Positions 49,928 through 59,719 are shown, counted from the stretch's first letter. The stretch is 64,000 bases of DNA from Variovorax sp. Root473 (GCF_001426505.1 NZ_LMEV01000017.1:1829093-1893092); one strand, 5' to 3'. The notes: generated by a model from the sequence alone, not told the origin. Program-made: numbers and translations.

Positions 49928-50938
49928 ATGAACCCCACCGTCCTGGTCACCGCGCCACGGCTTGCCCAGGCCGGCGTCGACCTTCTTGCCGAAGCCGGCG
50001 CCCGCGTCATCTACCTTGCGAACGCAGACAGCGCAGACAGCGCAGAAGAAGTCGAGCGTGTGATGGCCAGCGAGCCCATCGATGCCGTCATCTCGCGCAC
50101 CGTGCAACTGTCGGCCCGCGCCATCGCTTCGTGCCCTGCGCTGAAAGTGATCTCGAAGCACGGCGTGGGCGTGAGCAACATCGACGTCGAAGCGGCCAGC
50201 GCGCGCGGCATTCCGGTGTACGTCACGCCCGGCGCCAATGCGCAGTCGGTCGCCGAGATGACGCTCGGCCTGATGCTCGCCGCCGCCCGCCGCATCGGCT
50301 GGATGGACCGCGAGTTGCACGGCGGCCGCTGGTCGCGCGCGCAGGACGGCGTGCAGCTGCACGGCCAGACGCTGGGCCTGGTCGGCTTCGGCCAGATCGG
50401 CCAGCGCGTGGCGCGCGTGGGTCTCGCGCTCGGCATGCAGGTGACTGCGTTCGACCCGGCCCTGGGCAACGGACCGAGCCCGGTGGCCGGCGTGCGCCTG
50501 CTGCCTTCGTTCGATGCGCTGCTGCCGCTGAGCGATGTGCTCAGCCTGCACGTGCCACTCAACCGCCACACGCGCCAGATGCTCGGCGCCGCGCAGCTTG
50601 CGGCGCTGCCGCGTGGCGCGATCGTCGTCAACACGGCGCGCGGCGAGGTGATCGACGAGCCCGCGCTCATCGCCGCGCTGCAAAGCGGCCAGTTGCACGC
50701 GGCCGGCCTCGACACCATGGCCGACGAACCCCTGCCCGCCGGCAGCCCGCTGGCCGCCCTGCCCAACGTGGTGCTCACGCCGCATGTCGGCGGCTCCACG
50801 CCCGCGGCGCTCGCGGGCATGGCCAGCGGCGCCGCACGCAACGTGCTGGGCTGGCTGCAAGGCCGCCCGGTCGATCCTTCGGCTTGCGTGAACCCGCAGG
50901 TCCTGTCTTCCCTCCTCCTGCACGGAACCACCGCATGA
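49928..50938 (+). CDS. D-2-hydroxyacid dehydrogenase (phosphoglycerate dehydrogenase-like)
   Basis: A 336-residue NAD-dependent dehydrogenase. The nucleotide-binding motif LGLVGFGQIGQRVAR is in the middle domain. The catalytic Arg (NTARGEVIDEPAL), Glu and His (LTPHVGGSTP) are present. It interconverts a 2-hydroxyacid and a 2-keto acid. The ATG at 49928 is preferred over an upstream ATG that would lie in the LysR operator; no ribosome site is visible. It overlaps the RraA-type gene in ATGA. Confidence 0.9.
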   Translation: MNPTVLVTAPRLAQAGVDLLAEAGARVIYLANADSADSAEEVERVMASEPIDAVISRTVQLSARAIASCPALKVISKHGVGVSNIDVEAASARGIPVYVTPGANAQSVAEMTLGLMLAAARRIGWMDRELHGGRWSRAQDGVQLHGQTLGLVGFGQIGQRVARVGLALGMQVTAFDPALGNGPSPVAGVRLLPSFDALLPLSDVLSLHVPLNRHTRQMLGAAQLAALPRGAIVVNTARGEVIDEPALIAALQSGQLHAAGLDTMADEPLPAGSPLAALPNVVLTPHVGGSTPAALAGMASGAARNVLGWLQGRPVDPSACVNPQVLSSLLLHGTTA

Positions 50939-51627
50939 CCGCCCCGCTCTCCTGGCCGCCCGGCTACCGCATCAACCCGCGCGCGCCCGGCCCCGACGCC
51001 GCCCTCGTCGACGCATTCCACACGCTGCCCGTGGCCGCCATCGGCGATGCGATGAGCCGCAATGTCGGCACCGTCGGGCTGCGCCAGTACCACACGCGGC
51101 TCGACACCGTGCTGTGCGGCCCCGCCGTCACCGTGCGCGTGCGGCCCGGCGACAACCTCATGATCCACAAGGCGCTGATGATGGTCGCGCCGGGCGACGT
51201 GCTCGTGATCGACGGCGGCGGCGACCTCACGCAGGCGCTGGTCGGCGGCCTCATGCGCACCACCTGCATCGCGCGCCAGCTGGCCGGCCTCGTCATCGAC
51301 GGCGCGGTGCGCGACCTCTGCGAATGGGCCGAAGACGGCATGCCGATCTTCGCGCGCGGCCACACGCACCGCGGACCCAGCAAGGACGGCCCCGGCGAAG
51401 TGAACGTGCCGGTTTCGTGCGCGGGCCTGGTCGTGATGCCGGGCGACCTCGTGGTGGGCGATGCCGACGGCGTCATCGCCGTGCCGGCCGCCGAAGCGGC
51501 CGACGTGCTCGTCAAGACGCGGGCCCACCTGGCGCGCGAAGCCAAGATCCGCGAGACCAACCGCACCGGCACCGCCGACCCCGAGCGTTTCGACGCCGTG
51601 CTGCGCGCCAAGGGCCTGCCGGTCTGA
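50935..51627 (+). CDS. RraA-family aldolase (HMG aldolase-like)
   Basis: A 230-residue RraA-fold protein. The catalytic DGAVRDL (Arg-Asp pair), the GGGDLTQALVGGLM phosphate/carboxylate loop and GDADGVIAVP are all typical of 4-hydroxy-4-methyl-2-oxoglutarate aldolase/oxaloacetate decarboxylase. Presence of these catalytic residues argues for an enzyme and not an RNase E regulator. It is coupled to the dehydrogenase by a 4-base overlap and likely cleaves the keto acid made by it. Confidence 0.88.
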   Translation: MTAPLSWPPGYRINPRAPGPDAALVDAFHTLPVAAIGDAMSRNVGTVGLRQYHTRLDTVLCGPAVTVRVRPGDNLMIHKALMMVAPGDVLVIDGGGDLTQALVGGLMRTTCIARQLAGLVIDGAVRDLCEWAEDGMPIFARGHTHRGPSKDGPGEVNVPVSCAGLVVMPGDLVVGDADGVIAVPAAEAADVLVKTRAHLAREAKIRETNRTGTADPERFDAVLRAKGLPV

Positions 51628-51668
51628 GCGGCAGCCGCGAAATCACAAGAACCTCCAGGAGACAAGAC

Positions 51669-52646
51669 ATGAACCGTAGAGACTTTCTGCAAACCACCGC
51701 CCTCGCATCCCTCGCGCAGGCCGCCGGGATGGCCTACGCCCAAGGCGACTGGCCGCAGCGCCCCGTGAAGCTGGTGGTGCCCTTCACGCCCGGCGGCGGC
51801 ACCGACGCGACCTCGCGCCTGATTGCGGAGCGCCTCACTTCGCTCGAGCGATGGACCGTCGTCGTCGACAACAAGCCCGGCGCGGCCGGCAACATCGGCC
51901 TCGATGCCGTGGCCAAGGCCGCGCCCGACGGCTACACGATCGGCATGGGGCAAACGTCGAACCTCACGATCAACCCCTGGCTCTATTCGAAGATGCCCTT
52001 CGAGGCGCTGGAAGATTTTTCGCCCATCGCCGAAGTGGCCTCGCAGCCCGTCGTGCTCGCCGTGCGGGCCGACTCGCCGCTGCGCACGCTGGCCGACTTC
52101 ATCAAGGCCGCGAAGACGAAGCCCGGCGAGTTCAGCATCGCGCAGGCCGGCAACGGCACCGTGGGGCACCTGGCCGGCGAAATGCTCGCGCGCCGCGCGG
52201 GCATCAAGGTCATGCAGGTGCCCTACAAGGGCGCAGGCCCGGCCATGAACGACCTGATCAGCGGGCAGATCGCGCTGTACTTCGGCAGCAGCGTGTCGGT
52301 GATGTCGCAGTTGTCGAACGGCCGTGCCCGCGCGCTGGCCGTCACCTCGGCCAAGCGCCTGCCCGCGCTGCCGAACGTGCCCACCGTGGCCGAACAGGGT
52401 TTCGCCGGCTTCGAGGCCACGACCTGGGTCGGCCTCGTCGGCCCGGCAGGCTTGCCCGCCGACGTGGTCAACCGCATCAACGCCGCCGTCGTGAAGACGG
52501 TGGCTCGCAAGGACGTGCAGGACAAGCTCGCGCAGGAAGGCAGCGTGCCCGCCAGCGGCACGCCGCAGCAGTTCGACGCCTACATCCGCGCCGAGCACGC
52601 CAAGTGGGGCGCGCTGATCCGCGAATCCGGCATCAAGCTGGACTGA
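51669..52646 (+). CDS. Bug-family tripartite tricarboxylate transporter binding protein
   Basis: A 325-residue periplasmic binding protein (TctC/Bug family), abundant in Burkholderiales. The signal peptide begins MNRRDFLQTTALASLAQAAG, a Tat-like start, and ends near YAQG. Conserved PVKLVVPFTPGGGTDATSR and NKPGAAGNIG loops bind a carboxylate ligand. No TctA/TctB membrane genes are adjacent. It is the third gene of the hydroxyacid operon, so the ligand is probably the operon's substrate. Confidence 0.94.
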   Translation: MNRRDFLQTTALASLAQAAGMAYAQGDWPQRPVKLVVPFTPGGGTDATSRLIAERLTSLERWTVVVDNKPGAAGNIGLDAVAKAAPDGYTIGMGQTSNLTINPWLYSKMPFEALEDFSPIAEVASQPVVLAVRADSPLRTLADFIKAAKTKPGEFSIAQAGNGTVGHLAGEMLARRAGIKVMQVPYKGAGPAMNDLISGQIALYFGSSVSVMSQLSNGRARALAVTSAKRLPALPNVPTVAEQGFAGFEATTWVGLVGPAGLPADVVNRINAAVVKTVARKDVQDKLAQEGSVPASGTPQQFDAYIRAEHAKWGALIRESGIKLD

Positions 52647-52651
52647 ACCAC

Positions 52652-53776
52652 ATGGACCGGATCGACTGCGTCGTGATCGGCGCCGGCGTGGTGGGCCTGG
52701 CCATCGCGCGATCGCTCGCCCTGGCGGGACGCGAGGTGGTGATCCTCGAGGCCGAGCACGCCATCGGCACGCACACGAGCGCGCGCAATTCGGAGGTGAT
52801 CCACGCGGGCATCTCGTATGCGCCCGGTTCGCTCAAGGGCCGGCTGTGCGTGGCGGGCAAGGCCACGCTGTACGCCTACTGCGCCGAACGCGGCATCGGC
52901 CACCAGCGCATCGGCAAGCTGATCGTGGCGGTGCAGGACGTGGAGCTGCCCGAGCTCGACAAGTACATCGCACTCGGCGCGGCCCACGGCGTGACCGACC
53001 TGCGCATCCTCGGCGCCGCCGAAGCGCGCGACCTGGAGCCCGAGGTGGCCTGTGTCGGCGCGCTGCACTCGCCCTCGACGGGCATTGTCGACAGCCACGC
53101 GCTGATGCTGTCGTACCTGGGCGACGCGGAACGTGCGGGTGCCTCGCTTGCGCTGCACAGTCGCGTGCGGGCCGTGCGGCCCACTGCGGACGGCCTTGTG
53201 GTCGAGGTGGACGGCGCGCAAGCAACGAGCGTGCTGTGCAGCACGGTGGTGAACGCGGCTGGCTTGGGTGCACAGCAGGTGGCCTCGCGGATCAACGGCA
53301 TGCCGGCGGGGCTGGTGCCGCCGCTGTACTGCGCGATCGGCCACTACTTCTCGCTGGCGCGCAAATCGCCCTTCCGCCATCTCGTGTACCCGACCGGGCG
53401 TGAAGGCGCCTTGCGCGCCCACGTGACGCTCGACCTCGGTGGGCAATGCAAGTTCGGGCCGGACCTGAGCTGGCGCGACGGCGTCGACTACAGCTTCGAC
53501 GCCTCGCGCGAGGCCGCCTTCTACCAATCGGTTCGACGCTATTACCCCGCTTTGCAGGACGGTGAGTTGCAGCCGGGCTACACCGGCATCCGCCCACGGC
53601 TCGCGGGCCCGGGTTCGTCGATGCACAACACGGCGACGGATTTCGTGATCCAGACGCCGGAGGACCACGGCATTGCGGGACTGGTGAATCTGTTCGGCAT
53701 CGAATCGCCGGGTCTGACCGCGTCGCTCGCGTTGGGCGAGCATGTTGCGGGCCTCGTGGCGAAGATGCAGGCATGA
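52652..53776 (+). CDS. FAD-dependent oxidoreductase, L-2-hydroxyglutarate oxidase-like
   Basis: A 374-residue DAO-family flavoprotein. The FAD motif CVVIGAGVVGLAIARSLALAG opens the protein, followed by ARNSEVIHAGISYAPGSLK, which is characteristic of the LhgO/L-2-hydroxyglutarate dehydrogenase group, and a C-terminal NLFGIESPGLTASLALGEHV. It oxidises a 2-hydroxyacid. It is last in the LysR-controlled operon and ends at a bidirectional terminator. Confidence 0.9.
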   Translation: MDRIDCVVIGAGVVGLAIARSLALAGREVVILEAEHAIGTHTSARNSEVIHAGISYAPGSLKGRLCVAGKATLYAYCAERGIGHQRIGKLIVAVQDVELPELDKYIALGAAHGVTDLRILGAAEARDLEPEVACVGALHSPSTGIVDSHALMLSYLGDAERAGASLALHSRVRAVRPTADGLVVEVDGAQATSVLCSTVVNAAGLGAQQVASRINGMPAGLVPPLYCAIGHYFSLARKSPFRHLVYPTGREGALRAHVTLDLGGQCKFGPDLSWRDGVDYSFDASREAAFYQSVRRYYPALQDGELQPGYTGIRPRLAGPGSSMHNTATDFVIQTPEDHGIAGLVNLFGIESPGLTASLALGEHVAGLVAKMQA

Positions 53777-53779
53777 AAA

Positions 53780-53799
53780 AACGGGCCCGAGGGCCCGTT
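53780..53799. terminator. Bidirectional Rho-independent terminator
   Basis: AACGGGCCC, a GA loop and GGGCCCGTT form a 9-bp stem. On the minus strand it is followed by a run of T (complement of GAAAAAA at 53774-53780), so it terminates the DUF4148-type gene; on the plus strand the T-rich TTCGTTCT follows. It lies between two convergent genes. Confidence 0.85.
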
Positions 53800-53842
53800 C
53801 GTTCTGTCAGCGCCCGAGGGAGCTGGAGCTGCCGTCGACCAA

Positions 53843-54193
53843 TTACAGGCCAGCCTGGCGCGTGAACGACACGCTGGGCTTCTTGTACGCGGCCGGCACT
53901 TCGTCGCGGTAGAACGCGCGGCGGTCGAGGCTGGCGAGCGGGTCGTGGGCCTTGGCGACGGCTTCAGCGCGGATCGTGGAGCGATCGGCGGTCGAGGTGA
54001 AGGTCTGTGCGCCGGCGGTGGCGCCATCGCTGTACTCGTTGCCGGCACGGGCGGCAGCCACGGCTTGCGACGCGACTTCCGAACGCGAGAGCGTCGAGTT
54101 CACGGTGTGCACGCCGTCATAGGTTTCAGCGTGGGCACCGGCAACAGCCAGGAGCGAGAGGGCAACGGCGGCGAGGGTCTTCGAGGCATTCAT
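53843..54193 (-). CDS. Small secreted DUF4148-like protein
   Basis: A 116-residue protein with a clear signal peptide (MNASKTLAAVALSLLAVAGAHA, cleaved before ETYDGVH). The mature part has the VNSTLSRSEVASQAVAAARAGNEYSDGA repeat-like helical pattern of the small DUF4148-type proteins that are numerous in Variovorax and Burkholderia. The function is unknown. The AAGGAGA site fixes the start at 54193. It is monocistronic, ends at a good terminator, and is probably highly expressed. Confidence 0.85.
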   Translation of the reverse strand: MNASKTLAAVALSLLAVAGAHAETYDGVHTVNSTLSRSEVASQAVAAARAGNEYSDGATAGAQTFTSTADRSTIRAEAVAKAHDPLASLDRRAFYRDEVPAAYKKPSVSFTRQAGL

Positions 54194-54379
54194 TTCAATC
54201 TCCTTCAGGTGGTGTGTTGATGGGATGAAGTTTGAACCTGAAGCGCCCAAAAAAACGGCAGCAAAAGGAATCGCGGCGTTCACGGGATTGAAACAATCGC
54301 GCGTCGCCCGCGCATGCGATGCGGTGTCCGCAGCTATTCCCTCCAGAGGGAACGCACGAGAAAGTTCTCGTCAACGGCA

Positions 54380-54410
54380 TTCTTTGCATGCGCCACACGC
54401 ATGCAAAGAA
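54380..54410 (-). terminator. 13-bp perfect inverted repeat beyond fmdB
   Basis: TTCTTTGCATGCG, a CCACA loop and CGCATGCAAAGAA pair perfectly. It lies 15 bases past the fmdB stop on the minus strand. No long T-run follows, yet the stem is AT-containing and unusually long for this genome, so it may be a terminator or a protein-binding palindrome. The rest of the 231-base gap (54194-54424) holds the leader of the DUF4148-type gene, with an AT-rich block near 54248. Confidence 0.55.
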
Positions 54411-54424
54411 CGCACGCCGAAGGC

Positions 54425-54769
54425 TCAGTGCGAGATCATCCAGGGCCGCCGCGACGGGGCCGATTTCGCACCGTTCGGCGCGATCTGCGTGGCACCGCGC
54501 CGCGAGGCTCCGGAGCAACAACCGCAGCCCGAGGGATGCCGCAGCCGCGCATAGTCGCGCGAGTTCGACGGCTCGTGCCGCGCGCGTTCGTTGGTGGCCA
54601 TCGCATGGCGCGTGTCGGCGGCCATCAGCGCCAGGCGCGGCGCGGCCGTGAACACGCGCAGCGAAGCCGTGCCGCAATCGGGGCAGGCGGCGGGCTCGTC
54701 GCGCTGGCCCGAAGGCCGCAGCGATTCGAAGCCGCCGCACTGCCTGCAGGCGTAGTCGTAGGTCGGCAT
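54425..54769 (-). CDS. fmdB: FmdB-family zinc-ribbon regulatory protein
   Basis: A 114-residue protein. The zinc ribbon uses C8, C11, C29 and C32 (YACRQCG...CPDCG), the FmdB signature. The second half has two more cysteine groups (GCGCCSG) and is poorly conserved. FmdB is named from the formamidase cluster of Methylophilus, where a regulatory role was proposed. It is 4 bases beyond fmdA and last in the amide operon. Confidence 0.88.
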   Translation of the reverse strand: MPTYDYACRQCGGFESLRPSGQRDEPAACPDCGTASLRVFTAAPRLALMAADTRHAMATNERARHEPSNSRDYARLRHPSGCGCCSGASRRGATQIAPNGAKSAPSRRPWMISH

Positions 54770-54773
54770 GGCG

Positions 54774-56006
54774 TCAACGCAGGTCGTGCGACAGCGGCAT
54801 GTCCACGCTGCCGTCGATGAACTTCACAGGCCCCGAGGCGTTCGGGTTGATGTCGAAGTCGAAGATGCCCGTGGGCAGCCACAGCGTGGCGCACGAATTG
54901 GGCACGTCGACCACGCCGCTGATGTGGCCCTGCACGGGCGCGGTGCCCAAAATCGAATAAGCCTGCGCGCCCGAGTAGCCGAACTTCTTCAAGTACTCGA
55001 TGGCGTTGAGGCAGGCCTGGCGGTAGGCCACGTTCACGTCGAGGTAGTGCTGCTTGCCGCTCTCGTCGACCGAGATGCCTTCGAAGATCAGGTAGTCGTT
55101 GTACTGCGGCGTGATCGGGCTGGGCTTGAAGATCGGGTTCTTGATGCCGTACTTGGCCATGCCGCCCTTGATGAGCGTGACCTTCATGTGCACCCAGCCG
55201 GCCATCTCGATGGCGCCGCAGAAGGTGATCTCGCCGTCGCCCTGGCTGAAGTGCAGGTCGCCCACGCTCAAGCCCGCGCCGTCGACGTACACGGGGAAGA
55301 ACACCTTCGAGCCGCGCGACAGGTCCTTGATGTCGCAGTTGCCGCCGTGTTCGCGCGGCGGCACGGTGCGCGCGCCTTCGGCCGCGGCCTTCGCCCTCGC
55401 CTCGCCGGTCATCTTGCCCATGTGGGCGGTGCCGGGGAACGGCGGATTCGCGAGCCCGGGCACGCGGTCCGGGTCGGTGGCGATGAGCTTGCCTTCGCGC
55501 TCGTTCCACATGTCGAGCATGGGCTTGTCGGGCAGGCAGCCGATGAGGCCAGGGTGGATCAGGCCTGCGAAGTTCACACCCGGAATATGGCGCGAACTCG
55601 TGAACATGCCCTTGAAGTCCCAGATCGATTTCTGCGCTTCGGGAAAGTGATCGGTCAGAAAGCCGCCGCCATTCTTCTTCGAGAAGAAGCCGTTGAAGCC
55701 CCACAGGCTGTCTTGTTTCGCGCCGATGTCGAGCAGGTCGACCACCAGCAGGTCGCCGGGTTCCGCACCCTTCACGCCGACCGGGCCCGAGAGGTAGTGC
55801 ACCGTGCTCAAGTCGATGTCGCGCACGTCGTCGGCGCTGTCGTTGTTCTTGATGAAACCGCCGGTCCAGTCGAAGGTCTCGAGGATGAAGTCATCGCCCG
55901 GGTTGACCCAGCAGGCCATCGGAATGTCCGGATGCCAGCGGTTGTGGATGTTCTCGTTCTCGGTGGGCGATTGGGTCAGGTCGACCTTGATCAGCGTGTC
56001 CGTCAT
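54774..56006 (-). CDS. fmdA: Formamidase
   Basis: A 410-residue enzyme of the FmdA/AmdA family, full length. Family motifs include NRWHPDIPMACWVNPGDDF near the start, GPVGVKGAEPGDLLVVD, and the central REHGGNCDIKDLSRGSK with the conserved cysteine. It hydrolyses formamide (and short amides) to ammonia and formate. It lies 24 bases downstream of urtE on the same transcript, so the transporter probably brings in its substrate. Confidence 0.95.
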   Translation of the reverse strand: MTDTLIKVDLTQSPTENENIHNRWHPDIPMACWVNPGDDFILETFDWTGGFIKNNDSADDVRDIDLSTVHYLSGPVGVKGAEPGDLLVVDLLDIGAKQDSLWGFNGFFSKKNGGGFLTDHFPEAQKSIWDFKGMFTSSRHIPGVNFAGLIHPGLIGCLPDKPMLDMWNEREGKLIATDPDRVPGLANPPFPGTAHMGKMTGEARAKAAAEGARTVPPREHGGNCDIKDLSRGSKVFFPVYVDGAGLSVGDLHFSQGDGEITFCGAIEMAGWVHMKVTLIKGGMAKYGIKNPIFKPSPITPQYNDYLIFEGISVDESGKQHYLDVNVAYRQACLNAIEYLKKFGYSGAQAYSILGTAPVQGHISGVVDVPNSCATLWLPTGIFDFDINPNASGPVKFIDGSVDMPLSHDLR

Positions 56007-56030
56007 GTGCAGTGGCTCCTGGGGTTGTGG

Positions 56031-56732
56031 TTAGACAGAGAGATAGGCTTTGATGTGCTCGACATCGGTCTTGTCGCGCGCGGTCTCGTGCACGAGCCGG
56101 CCGCCTTCGATGACGAACAGCCGGTCGGCCACGTCCATCGCGAAGCTCAGCACCTGTTCGGACACGACGATGGTGATGCCGCGCAGCTTGCGGATCTCGT
56201 TGAGCGCCTTGGCGATGTCCTTGATGATCGAAGGCTGAATGCCCTCGGTGGGCTCGTCGAGCAGCAGCACCTTGGGGTCGGTGACGAGCGCGCGTGCAAT
56301 GGCGAGCTGCTGTTGCTGGCCGCCGGAGAGGTTGCCGCCCTTGCGGCTTTTCATGTCCCACAGCACGGGGAACAGCGCGTAGATTTCTTCGGGGATGCGC
56401 CGGGTCTTCGAGTTCTCCAGACCGGTCTGGATGTTCTCCTCCACGGTCAGTGTCGGAAAGATCATCCGGCCCTGCGGCACGTAGGCGATGCCCTTGGCCA
56501 CGCGCCGAAAGCTCTCGTCGCGCGACACGTCCTGCCCCGCTACCTCGATGCGCCCGCTCTTCAGCGGCAGCACGCCCATGAGGCTCTTGAACAGCGTGGT
56601 CTTGCCCATGCCGTTGCGACCCATGATGGCGATGGTTTCGTTCGCATGGCCTTCGAACGAAAGGCCGTGCAGCGCCTCGCTCTGCCCGTAGGCGACGTGC
56701 AGGTCTTCGACCTTCAGCATGATGGTGCTCAT
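56031..56732 (-). CDS. urtE: Urea/amide ABC transporter ATPase UrtE
   Basis: A 233-residue LivF-type ATPase: Walker A GRNGMGKTT, signature LSGGQQQQLAIARAL, Walker B VLLLDEP followed by TEGIQPSII, typical of UrtE. It pairs with UrtD to drive uptake. It starts 3 bases after urtD and is followed by fmdA. Confidence 0.94.
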   Translation of the reverse strand: MSTIMLKVEDLHVAYGQSEALHGLSFEGHANETIAIMGRNGMGKTTLFKSLMGVLPLKSGRIEVAGQDVSRDESFRRVAKGIAYVPQGRMIFPTLTVEENIQTGLENSKTRRIPEEIYALFPVLWDMKSRKGGNLSGGQQQQLAIARALVTDPKVLLLDEPTEGIQPSIIKDIAKALNEIRKLRGITIVVSEQVLSFAMDVADRLFVIEGGRLVHETARDKTDVEHIKAYLSV

Positions 56733-56735
56733 GGT

Positions 56736-57479
<744 letters not shown>

Positions 57480-57501
57480 GGGGTGGGGGCTCCGGGTTCG
57501 A

Positions 57502-58698
57502 TCAGGCGCGCTGGCGGCCGATGCCTTCGGGCAGCACGGGCTCGGCCTGCGGCGCGGCGACGGGGGAAGGGGCCGACACGGCGGCGGGCGGCGGCTTCAC
57601 CGCGGCGTCGCGCAGGGCCTGGCGGCGTGAGGCCCACCACGGCTTGATCGTGTCTTCCCACAGGCCGGCCAGGCCCATCGGGAAAGCCATGGTCACGCCG
57701 ATGAAGAGTGCGGCCATCAGGAACAGCCACAGGTCGGGAAAGCTCTCGGAGAACAGCGTCTTGCCCGCGTTCACCAGCAGCGCGCCGTACACCGCGCCCA
57801 CCAGGCTCATGCGCCCGCCGACGGCGCAGAAGATCACCATCTCGATCGAGGGCACGATGCCCACGAAGCTCGGCGACATGAAGCCCACCTGCAACGCGAA
57901 CATCGCACCGCCGATGCCCGAGAGCCCGGCCGCCAGGCAGAAGGTGAAGACCTTGAAGTTCGACACGTCGTAGCCCGAGAAGCGCACGCGGTCTTCCTTG
58001 TCGCGCATGGCCAGCAGCAGCGTGCCCAGCTTGCTGGTCTGCACCCAGCGGCACAGCAGGATGCTCAGCACCAGCAGGCCCACGCAGACGTAGTAAAGGA
58101 TGTACTTTGCGCTGTCGGTGCGCGTGTCCCAGCCGAGCATCGTCTTCAGGTCGGTCATGCCGTTCACGCCGCCCGTGTAGCCCTGCTGTCCGATGATGAG
58201 CACGGTGCAGATGAGCGCCACCGCCTGCGTGATGATCGCGAAGTACACGCCGCCCACGCGGCGCTTGAACATCGCGAAGCTCACGAGCCAGGCCAGGGCC
58301 ATTGGCGCCAGCACCACCAGCGCGAGGCTCAGCGGCAGGCTCTTGAACGGCAACCAGAGCGCGGGCAGCTCGGTGATCTGGTTCCAGTCCATGAAGTCCG
58401 GGATGCCGGGCGTCGACTGGATCTTGGTCGTGATGGGGTCGGAGGCTTCGAGTTTGAGGAACATCGCCATCGCATAGCCGCCGATGCCGAAGAACACGCC
58501 CTGCCCCAGGCTCAGCACGCCGCCGTAGCCCCACACCATGACGAGGCCCACGGCCACGAAGGCATAGGTGAGGTATTTGCCCACAAGGTTGAGGCGGAAG
58601 ATGTCGAGCGACAGCGGCAGCACCACCGCGAGCAGCAGCACCAGCAGCAGGAGGCTGCCGAGCTGGTAGCGCTGGATCGAGGCCTTGAGGAAATTCAT
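57502..58698 (-). CDS. urtC: Urea/amide ABC transporter permease UrtC
   Basis: A 398-residue LivM-type permease with about ten membrane helices. The stretch MVWGYGGVLSLGQGVFFGIGGYAMAMFL and the loop LLAMRDKEDRVRFSGYDVSNFKVFTF are typical of UrtC. The C-terminal ~45 residues are a cytoplasmic Pro/Ala tail. The start MNFLKASIQ at 58698 is preferred to an upstream in-frame codon because it begins the hydrophobic region and has a GAACCT..GAGAAC leader with GGAGAA upstream. Confidence 0.93.
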   Translation of the reverse strand: MNFLKASIQRYQLGSLLLLVLLLAVVLPLSLDIFRLNLVGKYLTYAFVAVGLVMVWGYGGVLSLGQGVFFGIGGYAMAMFLKLEASDPITTKIQSTPGIPDFMDWNQITELPALWLPFKSLPLSLALVVLAPMALAWLVSFAMFKRRVGGVYFAIITQAVALICTVLIIGQQGYTGGVNGMTDLKTMLGWDTRTDSAKYILYYVCVGLLVLSILLCRWVQTSKLGTLLLAMRDKEDRVRFSGYDVSNFKVFTFCLAAGLSGIGGAMFALQVGFMSPSFVGIVPSIEMVIFCAVGGRMSLVGAVYGALLVNAGKTLFSESFPDLWLFLMAALFIGVTMAFPMGLAGLWEDTIKPWWASRRQALRDAAVKPPPAAVSAPSPVAAPQAEPVLPEGIGRQRA

Positions 58699-58726
58699 CG
58701 AGAGGTTCTCCGGGAAGGAATCGGGT

Positions 58727-59641
58727 TCAGCGACGCACCTTGACGGCAAAGAGGCCTTGGGGGCGCATCATCAGAATCAAGACGATCAGCGACAGCGTCA
58801 GCACCTTGGCCATCGAGCCGGTCATGAAGAACTCCGAGATGGATTGCGTCTGCGCAATGCCGAAGGCCGAGACCACGGTGCCCAGCAGGCTGGCCGCGCC
58901 GCCGAAGGTGACGACCAGGAAGGCGTCGACGATGTACAGCGAGCCCGAGGTCGGCCCGGTCGAGCCGATGGTGGTGAAGGCCGCGCCCGCCACGCCGGCA
59001 ATGCCGCAGCCGATGGCGAAGGTGAGGCGGTCGGTCTTCTGGGTGTCGATGCCGGTGGCGTTGGCCATCGTGCGGTTGGCCACGGTGGCGCGCACCCGCA
59101 GGCCCCAGCGGCTCTTGTGCAAGGCGATGAGCACGCCGCCCGTGGCCAGCGCGGTGAGCGCCAGCACGAACAGGCCGTTGATCGGGATGTCGAGGCCTTC
59201 ATGCGGCGTCCACGAACCCATGAGCCACTCGGGCAGCGTGGGGCTCACTTCCTTCGGGCCGATGAAGGTGCGGAAGATCTGCTGCAGGCCCAGGCTCACG
59301 CCCCAGGTGGCCAGCAGCGTGTCGAGCGGCCGCTTGTACAGGTGGCGGATCAGCGCCCACTCCACGAGCCAGCCGGCGATGAAGGCGAACACGAAGGCCA
59401 GCCCGATCGCGATCGGAAAGTAGTACGGCATGAGCGAGGGCGCCATGCGCTCGGTCACCTGCGCGGCCAGGAAGATCGAATAGGCGCCGATGGTCATGAA
59501 CTCGCCATGCGCCATGTTGATCACGCCCATCTGCCCGAAGATGATCGCGAGCCCGAGGCCCATGAGCAGCAGCACCGCGAAGAGGCTCAGCCCCGCGAAG
59601 CCCTGCATCAGGCCGATGTTCATCATGTCCGACAGCGTCAT
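58727..59641 (-). CDS. urtB: Urea/amide ABC transporter permease UrtB
   Basis: A 304-residue LivH-type permease. The motif FGQMGVINMAHGEFMTIGAYS and the EAA-like loop ALIRHLYKRPLDTLLATWGVSLGLQQ are characteristic. Unlike longer UrtB proteins (over 500 residues in some groups), it has no N-terminal soluble extension. It starts 78 bases after urtA, with a hairpin in between. Confidence 0.94.
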   Translation of the reverse strand: MTLSDMMNIGLMQGFAGLSLFAVLLLMGLGLAIIFGQMGVINMAHGEFMTIGAYSIFLAAQVTERMAPSLMPYYFPIAIGLAFVFAFIAGWLVEWALIRHLYKRPLDTLLATWGVSLGLQQIFRTFIGPKEVSPTLPEWLMGSWTPHEGLDIPINGLFVLALTALATGGVLIALHKSRWGLRVRATVANRTMANATGIDTQKTDRLTFAIGCGIAGVAGAAFTTIGSTGPTSGSLYIVDAFLVVTFGGAASLLGTVVSAFGIAQTQSISEFFMTGSMAKVLTLSLIVLILMMRPQGLFAVKVRR

Positions 59642-59672
59642 GGCGGAAGTTCCGGAGTGTTGGAGGTTGTGC

Positions 59673-59694
59673 CCTCTCCCACACGCGGGAGAGG
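59673..59694 (-). terminator. Hairpin between urtA and urtB
   Basis: CCTCTCCC and GGGAGAGG form a perfect 8-bp stem with a 6-base loop in the 78-base urtA-urtB gap. Without a strong U-run it is probably a partial terminator or RNA stabiliser that keeps the binding protein more abundant than the membrane subunits, a common arrangement in ABC operons. Confidence 0.5.
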
Positions 59695-59719
59695 TTTGGA
59701 ATGAGGGCCTGCGGCCGGT

